Both the position numbers and the translations under genes were made by a program. From NCBI GenBank assembly GCA_010909165.1, contig MU008219.1, positions 172,177 to 236,176 on the forward strand: a stretch of DNA of 64,000 bases, read 5' to 3'. The first letter of the stretch is position 1. Every line of letters starts with the position of its first letter. The notes beneath the pieces are model-generated. The model saw only the letters and a program-made list of their open reading frames with translations. It was not told the DNA's origin and made no database searches. Below, piece after piece: positions 38,194-48,215 of this stretch. Source of the DNA: Anthoceros angustus. Taxonomy: Eukaryota; Streptophyta; Anthocerotopsida; Anthocerotales; Anthocerotaceae.

Positions 38194-38935
38194 TTTCTTC
38201 TCCTTCTCCCACAGACCCTTCTTCTTCTCCTCCTTCAAGGCTTTCCTCCCATCTGCTTGTTGAAGGCTAACAGTTCTGACCTTGTGCATTTTTTCTCCAC
38301 TAGGATGCCCAAGGCCATCAACCTCGGGATTTTTTGGCCACCACTACTAGCTCGCTTACTGTAAATATGGAAGATCAGGTCATCAATGTTCCGCCACTCC
38401 TTATCTGAAAACTTTTCAGATCCTTTCCACCCGTAAGCCTCGCTGGCCGTTCCTGTTACACCAAACAGAGGTCAAACACGTACTGGCCTCCCACCGCCTC
38501 CTTGACCCTGAAGCATCATCCGACGTTCACTCCTTCCTCTCGCAGGACAAAGTCTCCAGTGTGCCAACACCAAGTGGAGCGCTTCCACTTGGGTGCGTCC
38601 TCCAAGGCTTTCGTCACACGGGCTTGTCGAGTCACAGCATTCTTTAGAGCACGCTTCCGATTCCGTGTCATTCCTACAATCTCCTCATCAGACGCCACCA
38701 CGTCACTATAAATAGATGAAGGCATCCTAGCACCTTGTCCTTAATGTTGACCTAAATGGCCCGCAGCAGCAGTAGCGGCGGTAGATGAGCCTGTTGCTGA
38801 TTCAAGCTACAACATCTACAACGAAAAGCTTTATGAACATGTCAATAAAAGCACAAACCAGCATGCACCCTAAAGTAAGAAAAATCAGCATGCTTCAGCT
38901 CTTGTGAGCACCCCGCAGAGGGCAAGAGCAACAGA
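38194..38935. other. stretch with no recognised gene
   Basis: Follows the 1.3 kb duplication. It contains short open frames on both strands and no recognised domain or repeat. Confidence 0.35.
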
Positions 38936-39345
38936 ATGCTGAGGGCGTGAGCAAGAAGACAAGCAAGGGTAGGAGCACCAGACCAACACTAGCAGAGGGC
39001 GTGAGCAAGAAGACCAACACTAGCAGAGGGCGTGAGCAAGAAGACCAACACTAGCAGAGCAAGAAGACCAACACTAGCAGAGCGTGAGCAAGAAGACCAA
39101 CACTAGCAGAGCAAGAAGACCAAGAAGACCAACACTAGCAGAGCAAGAAGACCAACACTAGCAGAGCAAGAAGACCAACACTAGCAGAGCAAGAAGACAA
39201 GCAAGGGTAGGAGCAAGAAGACCAAGAAGACCAACACTAGCAGAGCAAGAAGACCAACACTAGCAGAGGGCGTGAGCAAGAAGACCAACACTAGCAGAGG
39301 GCGTGAGCAAGAAGACAAGCAAGGGTAGGAGCACCAAGACCACCA
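38936..39345. repeat. minisatellite 1, unit GAGCAAGAAGACCAACACTAGCA
   Basis: About a dozen imperfect copies of a 23-nt unit, interspersed with longer variants that carry GGGCGTGAGCAAGAAGAC and GACAAGCAAGGGTAGGAGC. The array is purine-rich on the plus strand. Open minus-strand frames through it are a by-product of unit length and composition and not evidence of a gene. Confidence 0.9.
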
Positions 39346-39349
39346 GTTC

Positions 39350-39535
39350 CCCAAGCTTCCCACGCCTCGGCTCCCAAGCTCCCAAGCTCCCTTGAAGCTT
39401 CCCACGCCTCGACCAAGCTTCCCACGCTCTCGGCTCCCAAGCTTCCCACGCCTCGGCTCCCAAGCTTCCCACGCCTCGGCTCCCAAGCTTCCCACGCCTC
39501 GGCTCCCAAGCTTCCCACGCCTCGGCCTGTGCCCC
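39350..39535. repeat. minisatellite 2, unit CTCCCAAGCTTCCCACGCCTCGG
   Basis: About seven copies of a 23-nt unit containing a HindIII-type AAGCTT and the CACGCCTCGG block, with one 2-nt variant (CACGCTCTCGG). It is directly adjacent to minisatellite 1 but unrelated in sequence. On the minus strand it translates to LGAEAWEAW-like repeats, which is incidental. Confidence 0.9.
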
Positions 39536-39599
39536 AACTGTCCTTCTCGCAAGGAATAAATTTTGGTAGGAGAAACATAGGGCGTGAGCACCGGTAGCA

Positions 39600-39840
39600 G
39601 GGTCGGACCAAGAAGACCAAAGGGCGTGACCAGCAGCAGCAGAGGGTCGGACCAGCAGCAGCAGAGGGCGTGAGCAAGAAGACAAGCAAGGGTAGGAGCA
39701 GCAGAGGGCGTGAGCAAGAAGACCAACACTAGCAGAGGGCCTCGAGCAGCAGCAGAGGGCCTCGAGCATCAGAGAGGACCAGCAGCAGCAGAGGGCCTCG
39801 AGCAGAGGGCCTCGAGCATCAACAGAGGGGCATGCACTCA
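39600..39840. repeat. minisatellite 3, AGCAGCAGAGGGC-type units
   Basis: Repeats built from CAGCAGCAGAGGGC followed by CTCGAGCA, GTGAGCAAGAAGAC or GTCGGACCAG. Several elements, including GAGGGCGTGAGCAAGAAGAC, are shared with minisatellite 1, so arrays 1 and 3 were probably one array split by array 2 or rearranged. Confidence 0.85.
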
Positions 39841-40956
39841 GCAGGGCGCCAAAGTTCGTGAGGCACATGTAAGAAGATGGAGGCGGAGGAAGTGGAGGGG
39901 CGTCGTCAAGGTAAGCGTCGTTGACCTTCAAACAGTAAAAAGTAGACAAGGTAAACGTAAGATAAAAATAATCAACTACAATGATATAAAACTATAACTA
40001 TAAGTAAAATAAAAAATATTAATTTAGTGAAACTTTGACTATCTCACATCACTCTCTCACATCTCTCTCTCATCTCTCAAAAGTAACCAAGTGTACCACA
40101 ATCATATGGTACAAAAGTGTACCACCAAACCATGCTTACACCCTAATCTCCATGATTGAAAGCCTTCAACAACCAAGAGAACAAGCCCTAACTTTACGGA
40201 GGGACCAAATCCCTCCACTTGTTGAAGACTGAATCATCGTGCTCCTTCAAACCACAGGCCACACCTGCAAGGGACGGTGCCTGTTGGTCAAAAAATGGCT
40301 TCATGTGAAGCTTGGTAACCATCCAGGTTATTGGAAAAATAAACCAAGGGTGCCACATACCTAGTGTGTTGTTGTAGCCTGCTTGTTTTCTTACTCTTTA
40401 GAAAGAAAGGAGGCGTGTGCCCGCCTCCTTGATTTTGTGTCTTGCTGCTGTCAACACCTCGGTGAGCTTGTCACACTTCTTTATGGTGTCGTGGAGGTTG
40501 AGAAGCATGTCTCGGTCAGATGTTGCGGGTTGTCGCTTGTCAGGCCGACACAGTGGAGGCTTCCCCAAGGTCGCTCTGGTGGATCATGAAATGCTAGCTT
40601 GCTCCTGTGTCGGACTCTGTCCCCTCTTCATCTGCGATTCTCCGCTTCGCCTACCGGACAAACCATCGCTCTTGTTGCACCATCTTGCGTAGCTTCTCAA
40701 AGAAATCGCCGCTACAGAAACGATCTGGTAATTGGAAACTCCCTGTTGAATTGTGTCTTTGGGTGATTTTTTGTTTTTTTTGTTAAGTTTGGTGTCAAGA
40801 AGAGTTAGGTTGTCAGTAGGAAGGGATATTTATAGTAGAAAGTGTCCTTGGCCTATGAGTTTTGGGGTTGTTTTCTGGGTTAAATAACAATCGGTCCTTG
40901 GACTATGAACTCGATACTCCTTGGCCTTTCGTCTTGGAATATTTAATAAAAAGGCC
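39841..40956. other. stretch with no recognised gene
   Basis: Includes an AT-rich part (39940-40040) and a 69-codon plus frame at 40383-40589 with no recognised domain. A recurrent theme CCTTGG...CTATGA(G/A) in 40840-40930 suggests repeated element ends. Confidence 0.35.
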
Positions 40957-42042
40957 TATATATGGGGGGAGGGGGTCCTCATATTTGGCAGAGGTAGTCA
41001 AGTCCATAGGCTAGTGGTCGAACCAACCGGGGCGGTAGTTGAATTGGTGTGTGGTCATTGACTGGGGTGTGCGGTAGCTATGTTCCGAAGGCGATAGAAG
41101 AACTGGGAGGGCGGTCCTTGGAGGAAGCAGTGGTAGCGGAAGCCGGTTGGTGGTCGTAGAGTTTCCGGGGGAAATATAACCCTAAGGGAACTCGGAAAGG
41201 CACCAGCGCAAGGCAATGCAGAGCTCCAAATCAATTCGATGCTGTGGCATGAGCTCATGCCGAGGGCGGTGCCACGATGGCGCGGGAGAGCTCGAGAGTG
41301 GAGGTAGGAACCTTGTGGGACTGACCAAGTTGGAGATTCTGAGGCGAGCTATCAGCAATTTGAGGCGCCGTGGGCAGTGAGGTTTCTGCAGGAGCATGGC
41401 GCCCAAGGTCGCAGCGGAAATTTTGACCGCCCAATGGCCAAATATGGACATTTGGAGGGTCCGAGCTGGAGAATTGGTGAGGGCGCTGGGACTTGGGTTC
41501 CTGGAAAAACGGTGGAGCTATGTGAACCCAAGTCTGGTGCAGGAGTGTGATCGCCAGCTGAAGGCTAAGTCACAAGGGGAAGGAATCAAGGAAAGGCCAC
41601 AGGATTGGGATGTGGAGATTTTATGGGAGGATTTACCACACCAGCGACAAGGAAGGAGGGCCCATGGAATCGGCTGGAGAGGAGAAGTACAAGGCGACCA
41701 AATCGGAGGAGGGTGCGGAGATAACGTAGGCAAGGGGTAGTGGCATCCTAGGAATAGAGCTTTGGAGGGGATTTGGATAGGATGCCATCCTGGACTTAAG
41801 GTCCTCAGAATTACACGGCGCCTCTTCGCTCAAAGAATTTTAGGACTTGGAAAGTCCATGACGCGACGCCCAAGAATTGTATAAAGGCTTGGTTGTGCCC
41901 CTCACATCAGATAATTCCTGGTTGAGATCCCCACACTGCCTGTGGCTGGTTGGAGACGTCCGATTGACGGAGGTGGTGTGCGCGAGACGCTCCTAAGGGT
42001 GGTCGAGAGCTTGCTCCGCAACCGGGAGGAAGGAGGGTGATT
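40957..42042 (+). mobile_element. dispersed element, left half, interrupted by copia
   Basis: The first 530 bp are the inverted counterpart of 20283-20815. A plus-strand frame at 41396-41740 (starting MAPKVAAEILTAQWPNMD) continues with ELVRALGLGFLEKRW and DWDVEILWEDLP, an apparently folded-domain-like sequence of unknown family. The element continues at 43798-44640 on the other side of the copia insertion. Confidence 0.5.
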
Positions 42043-42047
42043 GAGCA

Positions 42048-42309
42048 TGAAGGATCGTGTGGCAGCCCATGATGGTGGAAAGAGGAGAGGAGAGGAGGAG
42101 GCAAGTGTAACTCTCTCTCATTGAGATGAGGCTTTGGAGGGTATTTATACCCTCGAACAAGGCTCCCTAGGAAGCTCCACAAGAAGCCCCTAGGAAGGAG
42201 CACAAGAAGTTTCCTAGTGATTAGCTTGACTAAACTAATGATACTTAATCGACACCTAACTTAGACTAAGTGTATTAGTCTAAGTACATTGGGCTTTAAT
42301 ACCCTTACA
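42048..42309 (-). repeat. copia 3' LTR
   Basis: Minus-sense 3' LTR, preceded by the polypurine tract at 42310-42319. It differs from the partner LTR at roughly ten positions, mostly substitutions, so the insertion is not very recent. Confidence 0.92.
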
Positions 42310-43529
42310 ACCTCCCACTTAAAGGCCAATTTACCTTGTAGAAGAATGGACGCCTCATGCCCATCGTCCGAGCTTGTGCAAATTGCTCGTAGAGTCCCTT
42401 GGTAAGAATATCTCAGCAGGTTAACAGTGAACCTTGACAAGTTGTACCCTCTTGTCATCCAACACCTCTCGAATGAAGTTATACTTCACATCCACATGTT
42501 TAGTCTTCGCATGAAACATTGGATTCTTTGCCAATTGGATAGCACTCTGGCTATCACAATGCAACATTGGCAGCTCAACCTTGATCCTCAAGTCTCCCAC
42601 TAAACGAGCAAGCCATATGGCTTCCTTGCAAGCCTCGATTCTTTGCAACATACTCGGCCTCTGTGGTAGATAGCGAATGCACGATCGCAAACGAGATCGC
42701 CATGAGATCGCCTCCAAAGGCACATGAAGACATAACGATGTGGACCTCCTTTTGTCCATATCCCCGTGATAATCAGACCGTGGTTCCTAACCACACCTTC
42801 TTGCGAGTTTGACATAAACCTCGCTAACCACTCCCACTGCAAAGGCAATGTCAGGACGTGTAGCAATCATTGCATACATCAAACTCCCTACAGCTAATGA
42901 GTATGGGACCTTCTCCATTTCAGCTTTGTCCTCCTCAAAGCTTGGGCAATCCGCACTTGAAAGTTTCACATATGGAGGCAATGGAGTACCCAATGGTTTC
43001 CCCTTCTCCATGTTGAAACGTTGAAGCACCTTGTTAATGTATTCCGTCTGAGACAAATAAAGTAGACGCTTATGTATGTTCCGACGAATACGCATGCCAA
43101 GTATGTGGCTCGCCTCTCCCAAGTCTGTCATTTCAAAGTGAGCATTCAACTTTGATTTCAACCGAAATCTCATCAAGATCGCTCCAAAGAATTAGCATAT
43201 CATCCACATAGAGTATCAAAATGAGCAAGCTTTGATCCTTAGCTTGCTTCGTATAGAGGCAATGATCCTCATCGCTACGTATGTAGCCTTGAGAAAGCAT
43301 AAATGAGTGGAACTTGTGATACCACTGGTGCCTGCTTCAAACCATAAAGGCTCTTCCTCAACCTCACACCGATGCTCTTTGCCCTTCTCAACAAAACCTT
43401 CCGTCGATGTAGACCTCTTGAAGGTCACCATGCAAGAATGTCGTCTTGACATCCATCTGTACAAGTTCCATATCATTCCTGGCAACCAAAGCAAGAACAC
43501 ATCGTAAAGTTGTCAGCTCTGATACCAGT

Positions 43530-43792
43530 TGAAGGATCGTGTGGCAGCCCATGATGGTGGAAAGAGGAGAGGAGAGGAGGAGGCAAGTGTAACTCTCTCT
43601 CATTGAGATGAGGCTTTGGAGGGTATTTATACCCTCCAACAGGGCTCCCCAGGAAGCTCCACAATAAGCCTCTAGGAAGGAGCACAAGAAGTTTCCTAGT
43701 GATTAGCTTCAGCTAAACTAATGATACTTAACTGATACCTAACTTAGACTAAGTGTATTAGTCTAAGTACATTGGGCTTTAATACCCTTACA
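43530..43792 (-). repeat. copia 5' LTR
   Basis: Minus-sense 5' LTR, followed directly by the tRNA-Met-type primer-binding site at about 43517-43528. Confidence 0.92.
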
Positions 43793-43797
43793 GAGCA

Positions 43798-44640
43798 CTC
43801 CCGCTGACAACGAAGGAGGAAATCGAGGGATTAGCGCGGGGCGGGTCTAGAGCTTGCTCGTAACGCCTGCTGTGGCGCCAGAGAATTCTTCTTTCCCTTA
43901 CCCTTCTTCCTGCTGGTTGTGTTCCAAAATTAAGAGTGTGTGAGGGTGTGTGGTTGGAAGCCTGAGGGCAAATCGAGAGAGAGAGAGAGAGGATTGGGTG
44001 AAGCGAATTGAGGGAGAGGAAGAAGATTCGGTGAAGGAGTGATTGAACACTGTACGCGATGCAAGGTGTGAGGCCGTAGAGAGGAGTTGAGGAGGAGAAC
44101 TAATCGAGGAACTAACGGTGGAGATTTTTGGTGGATCGAAGAGAATCCAAACCGGTGCTATCGGTGGAAGTGTGCACAAGAGAAAACAGCGTTCCCTTGT
44201 GGGATTATGTGAGTGTGGCGCCCTTTTGTGTGTGTGTGAAAGCGGTTGAGAGGGATCTGTGGCCCTTTGGTCCTTAGGAATCGGTGTGTGCATGAAGTGT
44301 GGAGTGCAAAATAAAGTCTGATCTGTGAACAGTAGTAGCCGCGGCGCCGTGCGCCAGAAATAAGTTGCTAGGGTTTGGCGTGGGACCCACCATGGTTGCC
44401 GTAGCAACTACCCGGTAGTGGTGAGAGCCACTGCGGTAGTAGCTTGGGAACGGAGGTCGTGGAATAAGATTTGTGGTCGTGGAATAAGATCTGTGGTAGT
44501 TAGACAAGTCGGGAGGTAGTAGTAGTTGAGTAGATAGGTAAGAGGAGTAATAGCAGGTAAGTCCTGACTTAGGCAAAGGTTAGTAGCGATAGAAGTTAGT
44601 GTTCCTTGGCACAAACCATTCCCTTGGGAGCAAATCCTAG
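43798..44640. mobile_element. dispersed element, right half
   Basis: Continuation of the element interrupted at 42042. A minus-sense TGGCGCCACAGCAGG near 43870 resembles a TGGCGC-type primer-binding site. The adjacent 500 bp (43900-44410) has GA-rich microsatellite (43975-43991) and an open minus frame rich in serine, threonine and proline that looks like untranslated LTR sequence. Confidence 0.35.
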
Positions 44641-44896
44641 GGCTACAACGACATTGAGGGTGAATGTGGACCTCATGGTGTCTCTAGACACGGGTTGCCA
44701 CTCCACACGCGCACAAGTATTACATCAGTGAGGATCAATAAATAGATGAACCCTGCTTCCATCTCCTCGGGCGTGGAATCCATGTTTGCACGACGGCATG
44801 TGTGAACTTTACTCTCCACGCGTTGTGAAGCTGAAACGCCTTCACGGGAAGAAGGTTTTGGGTTTTAGAGTTAACCCCGTACTAATCTCGTCCGGT

Positions 44897-45056
44897 TAAG
44901 AGGGGGTGTTAGAGGTTATTTATGTAACCTATGGTTAACCTAACTTAGTTATTAGGCGTTAGGGTTAATTATACTTGACTATATAATATACAATTTTGTT
45001 TCATAATTCATCCTTTTTCAAAGTTCTCTTTACATATTGCCTCTAGCTCTTCTACA
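44897..45056 (+). repeat. possible LTR end with polypurine tract
   Basis: AAGAGGGGG is followed by TGTTAGAGGTTATTTATG and, about 75 bp later, a TATA-like TATATAATATA. The segment ends near TTCTACA at 45054. This has the look of a plus-strand copia-type 3' LTR start, but no second copy is present in the window. The 250 bp before it (44641-44896) have no recognised gene. Confidence 0.3.
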
Positions 45057-45147
45057 CTAGAATGCCTTGAGCAATTATATATATTATCAAAGCAAAAGAT
45101 TGGGGATGGGCAGTTTTCATAGTAGGGGATTGGAGATGACAACCAGG

Positions 45148-45173
45148 ACGGGCGCCGGCATGCCGGCGCCCGT
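45148..45173. repeat. perfect 26-bp palindrome
   Basis: Self-complementary over 26 nt around the core GCCGGCATGCCGGC, centred between 45160 and 45161. It is the best member of the family, 75 bp before the ParB-like coding frame becomes open. Confidence 0.9.
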
Positions 45174-45194
45174 GAAGGTGCACAGGTTGATGAG

Positions 45195-45222
45195 GAGGGG
45201 CGCCGGCATGCCGACGCCCCTC
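45195..45222. repeat. 28-bp palindrome, one mismatch
   Basis: Second member, 22 nt after the first. It has the same core, arms extended to GAGGGGC/GCCCCTC, and a single mismatch (C to A) at the same position as in the 21128 copy. Confidence 0.88.
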
Positions 45223-45248
45223 AGGGCACTCCGCGTTCTACTGGACAA

Positions 45249-47741
45249 GTGGCATCAGGGTTGAAGGGTAAGCGAAAGAGTATCAGTGTCGGGGCTGGGG
45301 GTGGAAATAGCAGATCTCAAAGCGTGGATACTGTGGAGGGTTCAAGCAGGAAAAAAGGTAGGCGCATTGCCAGGGCTTTTGATAGCAATGAAATTCCAAC
45401 ATTGCATGTGTTAACTAATGGAGAAAGACTGGAGGCCTCAATGATGGACGAGGATTACTTGCAAAAAGTGCGGGAATCTGCCTATGCGAAGAAGGTAGTG
45501 CCTAAGATAGTTCTTGTGAAGCTGGAGAATTTGAGGCCAGCTTCGTTCCTCACTTCAGATGCTCAGATTCGGCAAGTAGATGAGGCATGGGCCAACTACT
45601 TAGCTCAAGTCATCTTGAAAGGTCGGATTGAAGAAGGTGTCTTGCCACTTCTTTGTACGATTGACCCATCTAACTGCAAGGATATCGATATACTTGACTG
45701 GACAAAGTTCAGGGCAAAAAAATATATTATGGGAGTGCTGGGAGGCAATCACACATACGCCGCTATGAAGCAACTTGGTGACATTTCACCAGGGAAGGCA
45801 AGGTTCCAATGGATGGAGGCCCATGTTTACTGTGGGCTTACTCTTTAGGAGATGCGAGTATTGGCAACTGACCACAACACAATGTCAGACAAAAGGAAGA
45901 AGATGAACTTTATCGAGCAGGTCAGATACCTTAGAGATGAATTGCAGATAGCAAAGCGTGACGGAGTAACAATGAGCATGAGCTGGAAGTTTAATTTGTA
46001 CAAGGTGTTAGGGCTGATAGAGGATGACGAAGGTCGGGAAGATGAACAATATAAGCAGAACAAAGTGGACAACAGGACACATATCCTATGCATTGCGAAA
46101 CTGGAGGGAAAGGTAGGGGAAAATGTCGACAATATCTTTTCAAAGTGGGAAGCGATGGAGCTCCCGGAACAAGCCAAACATATTGCAGCCGGCACCAGCA
46201 AGAAGAGCAAGGGAAAACGCAAAGTTGGAGAGGAGGTGAAGACGGTTGAAACTGTTTTCGTGAAGCCGAAAGAGATGTAGGGGAAACCATGGCGCAGTTT
46301 CCAAGGAATTCCACCAGGTGAGACTGAACAAAAAATGCTCATCAGTATCACGGAAAAGGTTTTGACAGGTTTACTTGACCTCAATGGTATGTCGAAGGAG
46401 GTCACTCTGCGGAAGAAACTTCATGTCATTCAAGTGGCTATGGAAAAGCATTTAGGATGCGACTCTTTCGACATGGTCAGGCATGAATACCCTATGCACT
46501 CTTTGGACAATGTCATTGCAAGGTTTCAAATAGCGTTCGACGGGAAGGTATATCTCTTCTTTACTACAGGAAGTAGGAAAGGAGGCTTTAGCAAGAACTA
46601 GAGGAGGCCGGCATGCCGCCTCCCACCGCATCTTGGACAAGCTTGTTGTGCACTAACCACCTAACCTGTTGTGTGTGCAAGTGAAGATGTAGAAGATCCA
46701 AGAACCGTAAGACTTCTTTCATACTTGAAGTGCACACATTGAAAGGTCTGGAGAACGAACAAAGAGGGCCCTGGCCGACATGGACATGGAGGAAGGCCTC
46801 AGGCATTTATCGTACAACAACGGGTTTATTGTTAAATACCAAGTGGTTGCAAGAGATGTGTTGGACATGCGAGGATTTCTAAGGAAGAGGAAGTATACAT
46901 TGCTGGTTATGGATGTGCCAAGAGGATTCCACAAAGGAAGCATGATGTGAAGATGGATCGACACAAATTGGCAGTTGTTTCACTCTTTCCATGATATGAC
47001 AAGTCAAGAAATTAATGATAGTTATGCATGGTGTGGAAGAGCTGCATATTGTAAGGGAGGCAATGCGATAGTGGTGCATTGGTGGAGGAATGGTCTCCTT
47101 TGTGTGGGATAAAACCCAATATGCATAATGATCAGGGTGGATATGACACTATGAAGTACATCACGGTGGGCTGGGGTGTTACCACTACTAGCAAAAAGAG
47201 CAGGGTTTCAATGTTGCCTAACAACGTCCATGGCTCTTTCAACAATGGTCGTGCAGTCATTGGGCACAATATTGTCGTGAAGAATCTGCTGTATATGTCA
47301 TTGGACAAGCTAGTTGTGTTTGCGTATCAGAGGCCACTGGGGTTGATACACAAGCTGATAAAAAACTTCTCGAAAGAGGGTGACTGGATTGTAGATGCGT
47401 GTGCAGGGAGCGGAACGACGACACTAGTAGCGTTGCTCTATGGTTGAAATTGCATTGTAGTGGATTTGGACAAGCATTGCGCGGAATTCATCCCACAACG
47501 GATTCATGGATATGAAGTACTTCCGGACGCTGAGGAGGAGTTGAATCACGAGCCACATCGACGAGGACCTACCCAGTTCTGAGCAAAGGAATTGAGCTTG
47601 TCCGAGAAGGGTGTCTCCCAAGGGCAGGTTGTACCTTTGGGGTTCAACAGTATGAAGGAGAAAACGGGGGAAATCTTGAATGATGGACTGAGAACTTTGA
47701 GCGCAGTGGCATCCGGACTACAACACCGAAAGCAATCCTAG
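45249..47741 (+). pseudogene. ParB-like domain plus beta-class DNA methyltransferase, interrupted by stops
   Basis: The frame from 45249 to 46601 stays open except for TAG at 45846 and 46278. The first third has a ParB-like fold pattern: VKLENLRPASFLTSDAQI, then a strand VLPLLCTIDP, then GGNHTYAAMKQLG (the ParB GxHR/GNHT-type motif, about 45742-45780). A linker with IFSKWEAMELPEQAKH and SKKSKGKRKVGEE follows. Methyltransferase motif IV lies in another frame at about 46900-46920 as LLVMDVPRGF (classical form DPPY/W). The SAM loop, motif I, follows at about 47385-47435 as DWIVDACAGSGTTTLVALLYG, then NCIVVDLDKHCAEFIPQR after a TGA at 47445. The order IV before I is that of beta-class N4-cytosine or N6-adenine methyltransferases. 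Further breaks are TAG 46599, frame changes near 46620 and 47085, and TGA 47580. The catalytic second proline is replaced by valine, so the enzyme was probably inactive even if joined. Such ParB-methyltransferase fusions are known from phages and bacteria, so foreign or mobile-element origin is likely. The true start is unclear (45249 is GTG). Confidence 0.75.
46603..46623. repeat. palindrome inside the methyltransferase gene, with a 1-nt bulge
   Basis: CGGCATGCCG core with GGAGG/CCTCC arms, immediately after the TAG at 46599. The reading frame of the gene is lost from this point, so this palindrome sits exactly at a break. Confidence 0.7.
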
Positions 47742-47925
47742 TTGATCCTTTGGATGCCGAAAATGCCATGAAGGAGAACGACAACAAGACCCCAGCATGC
47801 CCTCAAAAGCATTGAATTGGTGATGGATAGCATCCGGGCAATGCCCACAGAGACTCATCGCATCAAGAACTCGGAACTCGGGATTTTTTGCTAGTTTTTC
47901 TGTTCCTCAGAATGAAGGAAGCTTA

Positions 47926-47955
47926 AAGGAGGCGCCGGCATGGCGGCTCCTCCTT
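47926..47955. repeat. 30-bp palindrome, two mismatches
   Basis: Longest member of the family, with AAGGAGG/CCTCCTT arms around a mutated core GCCGGCATGGC. Confidence 0.8.
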
Positions 47956-48046
47956 CACTACATATATAATTAGTTTATTGCCTCCGAGCTATTTTTCAGT
48001 CAATCAAGTAGCGCGAATGACCGAAGCTCCGATGGCAATGGCGCAA

Positions 48047-48066
48047 GGCGCCGGCATGCCGGCTCC
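48047..48066. repeat. 20-bp palindrome, one mismatch
   Basis: Core CCGGCATGCCGG with GGCG/GGCTCC arms, about 90 bp after the preceding palindrome. Confidence 0.8.
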
Positions 48067-48215
48067 ATCAGACCATACCCAAGAAGCGTTGTCGGTGGAA
48101 TACATACCTGCCTTAGGGTAGGGATATCATGAACCATCACTCAAAAACAAAAAACAACTCTATGTGGGAAATTGGTGCCCACCTGGTGTTTTTGGAAAGT
48201 GGTTTTTTTTTCTGC

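Larger units (their letters stand above)
42043..43797 (-). mobile_element. small copia-type LTR element, deletion derivative, with target-site duplication
   Basis: LTRs at 42048-42309 and 43530-43792 (262 and 263 bp) match closely and have TG...CA ends in the minus sense. Each carries a TATA-like TATAAAT (42142-42149; 43623-43632). The 5-bp direct repeat GAGCA flanks both sides (42043-42047 and 43793-43797). Next to the upstream LTR (minus sense) lies TGGTATCAGAGC, complementary to the 3' end of initiator tRNA-Met. Next to the other LTR lies the polypurine tract AAGTGGGAGG. The 1.2 kb interior starts abruptly inside reverse transcriptase (MDVKTTFLHGDLQEVYID) and continues with LNAHFEMTDLGEASHILGM, then RNase H with HCDSQSAIQLAKNPMFHAKT and KHVDVKYNFIREV. 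Gag, protease, integrase and the first part of reverse transcriptase are missing, and the rest is frameshifted. It could only have moved with proteins from a full element. Confidence 0.93.
47742..48215. other. downstream part of the ParB/methyltransferase unit
   Basis: Frames continue weakly to about 47880 (LVDPLDAENAMKEND; LVMDSIRAMPTETHRIKN), suggesting the original protein had a C-terminal tail. Two palindromes of the GCCGGCATGCC family lie here. Confidence 0.4.

Noticed and set aside
38936-39840. CRISPR-like array
   Set aside because: Units are contiguous or vary irregularly with no unique spacers of constant length, and the window is a plant nuclear genome, so these are minisatellites.
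45249-46601. nuclear code change with UAG as a sense codon
   Set aside because: Intact genes in the window end in TAG (AFG1) and TGA, and other stops and frameshifts occur in the same pseudogene, so decay is simpler.
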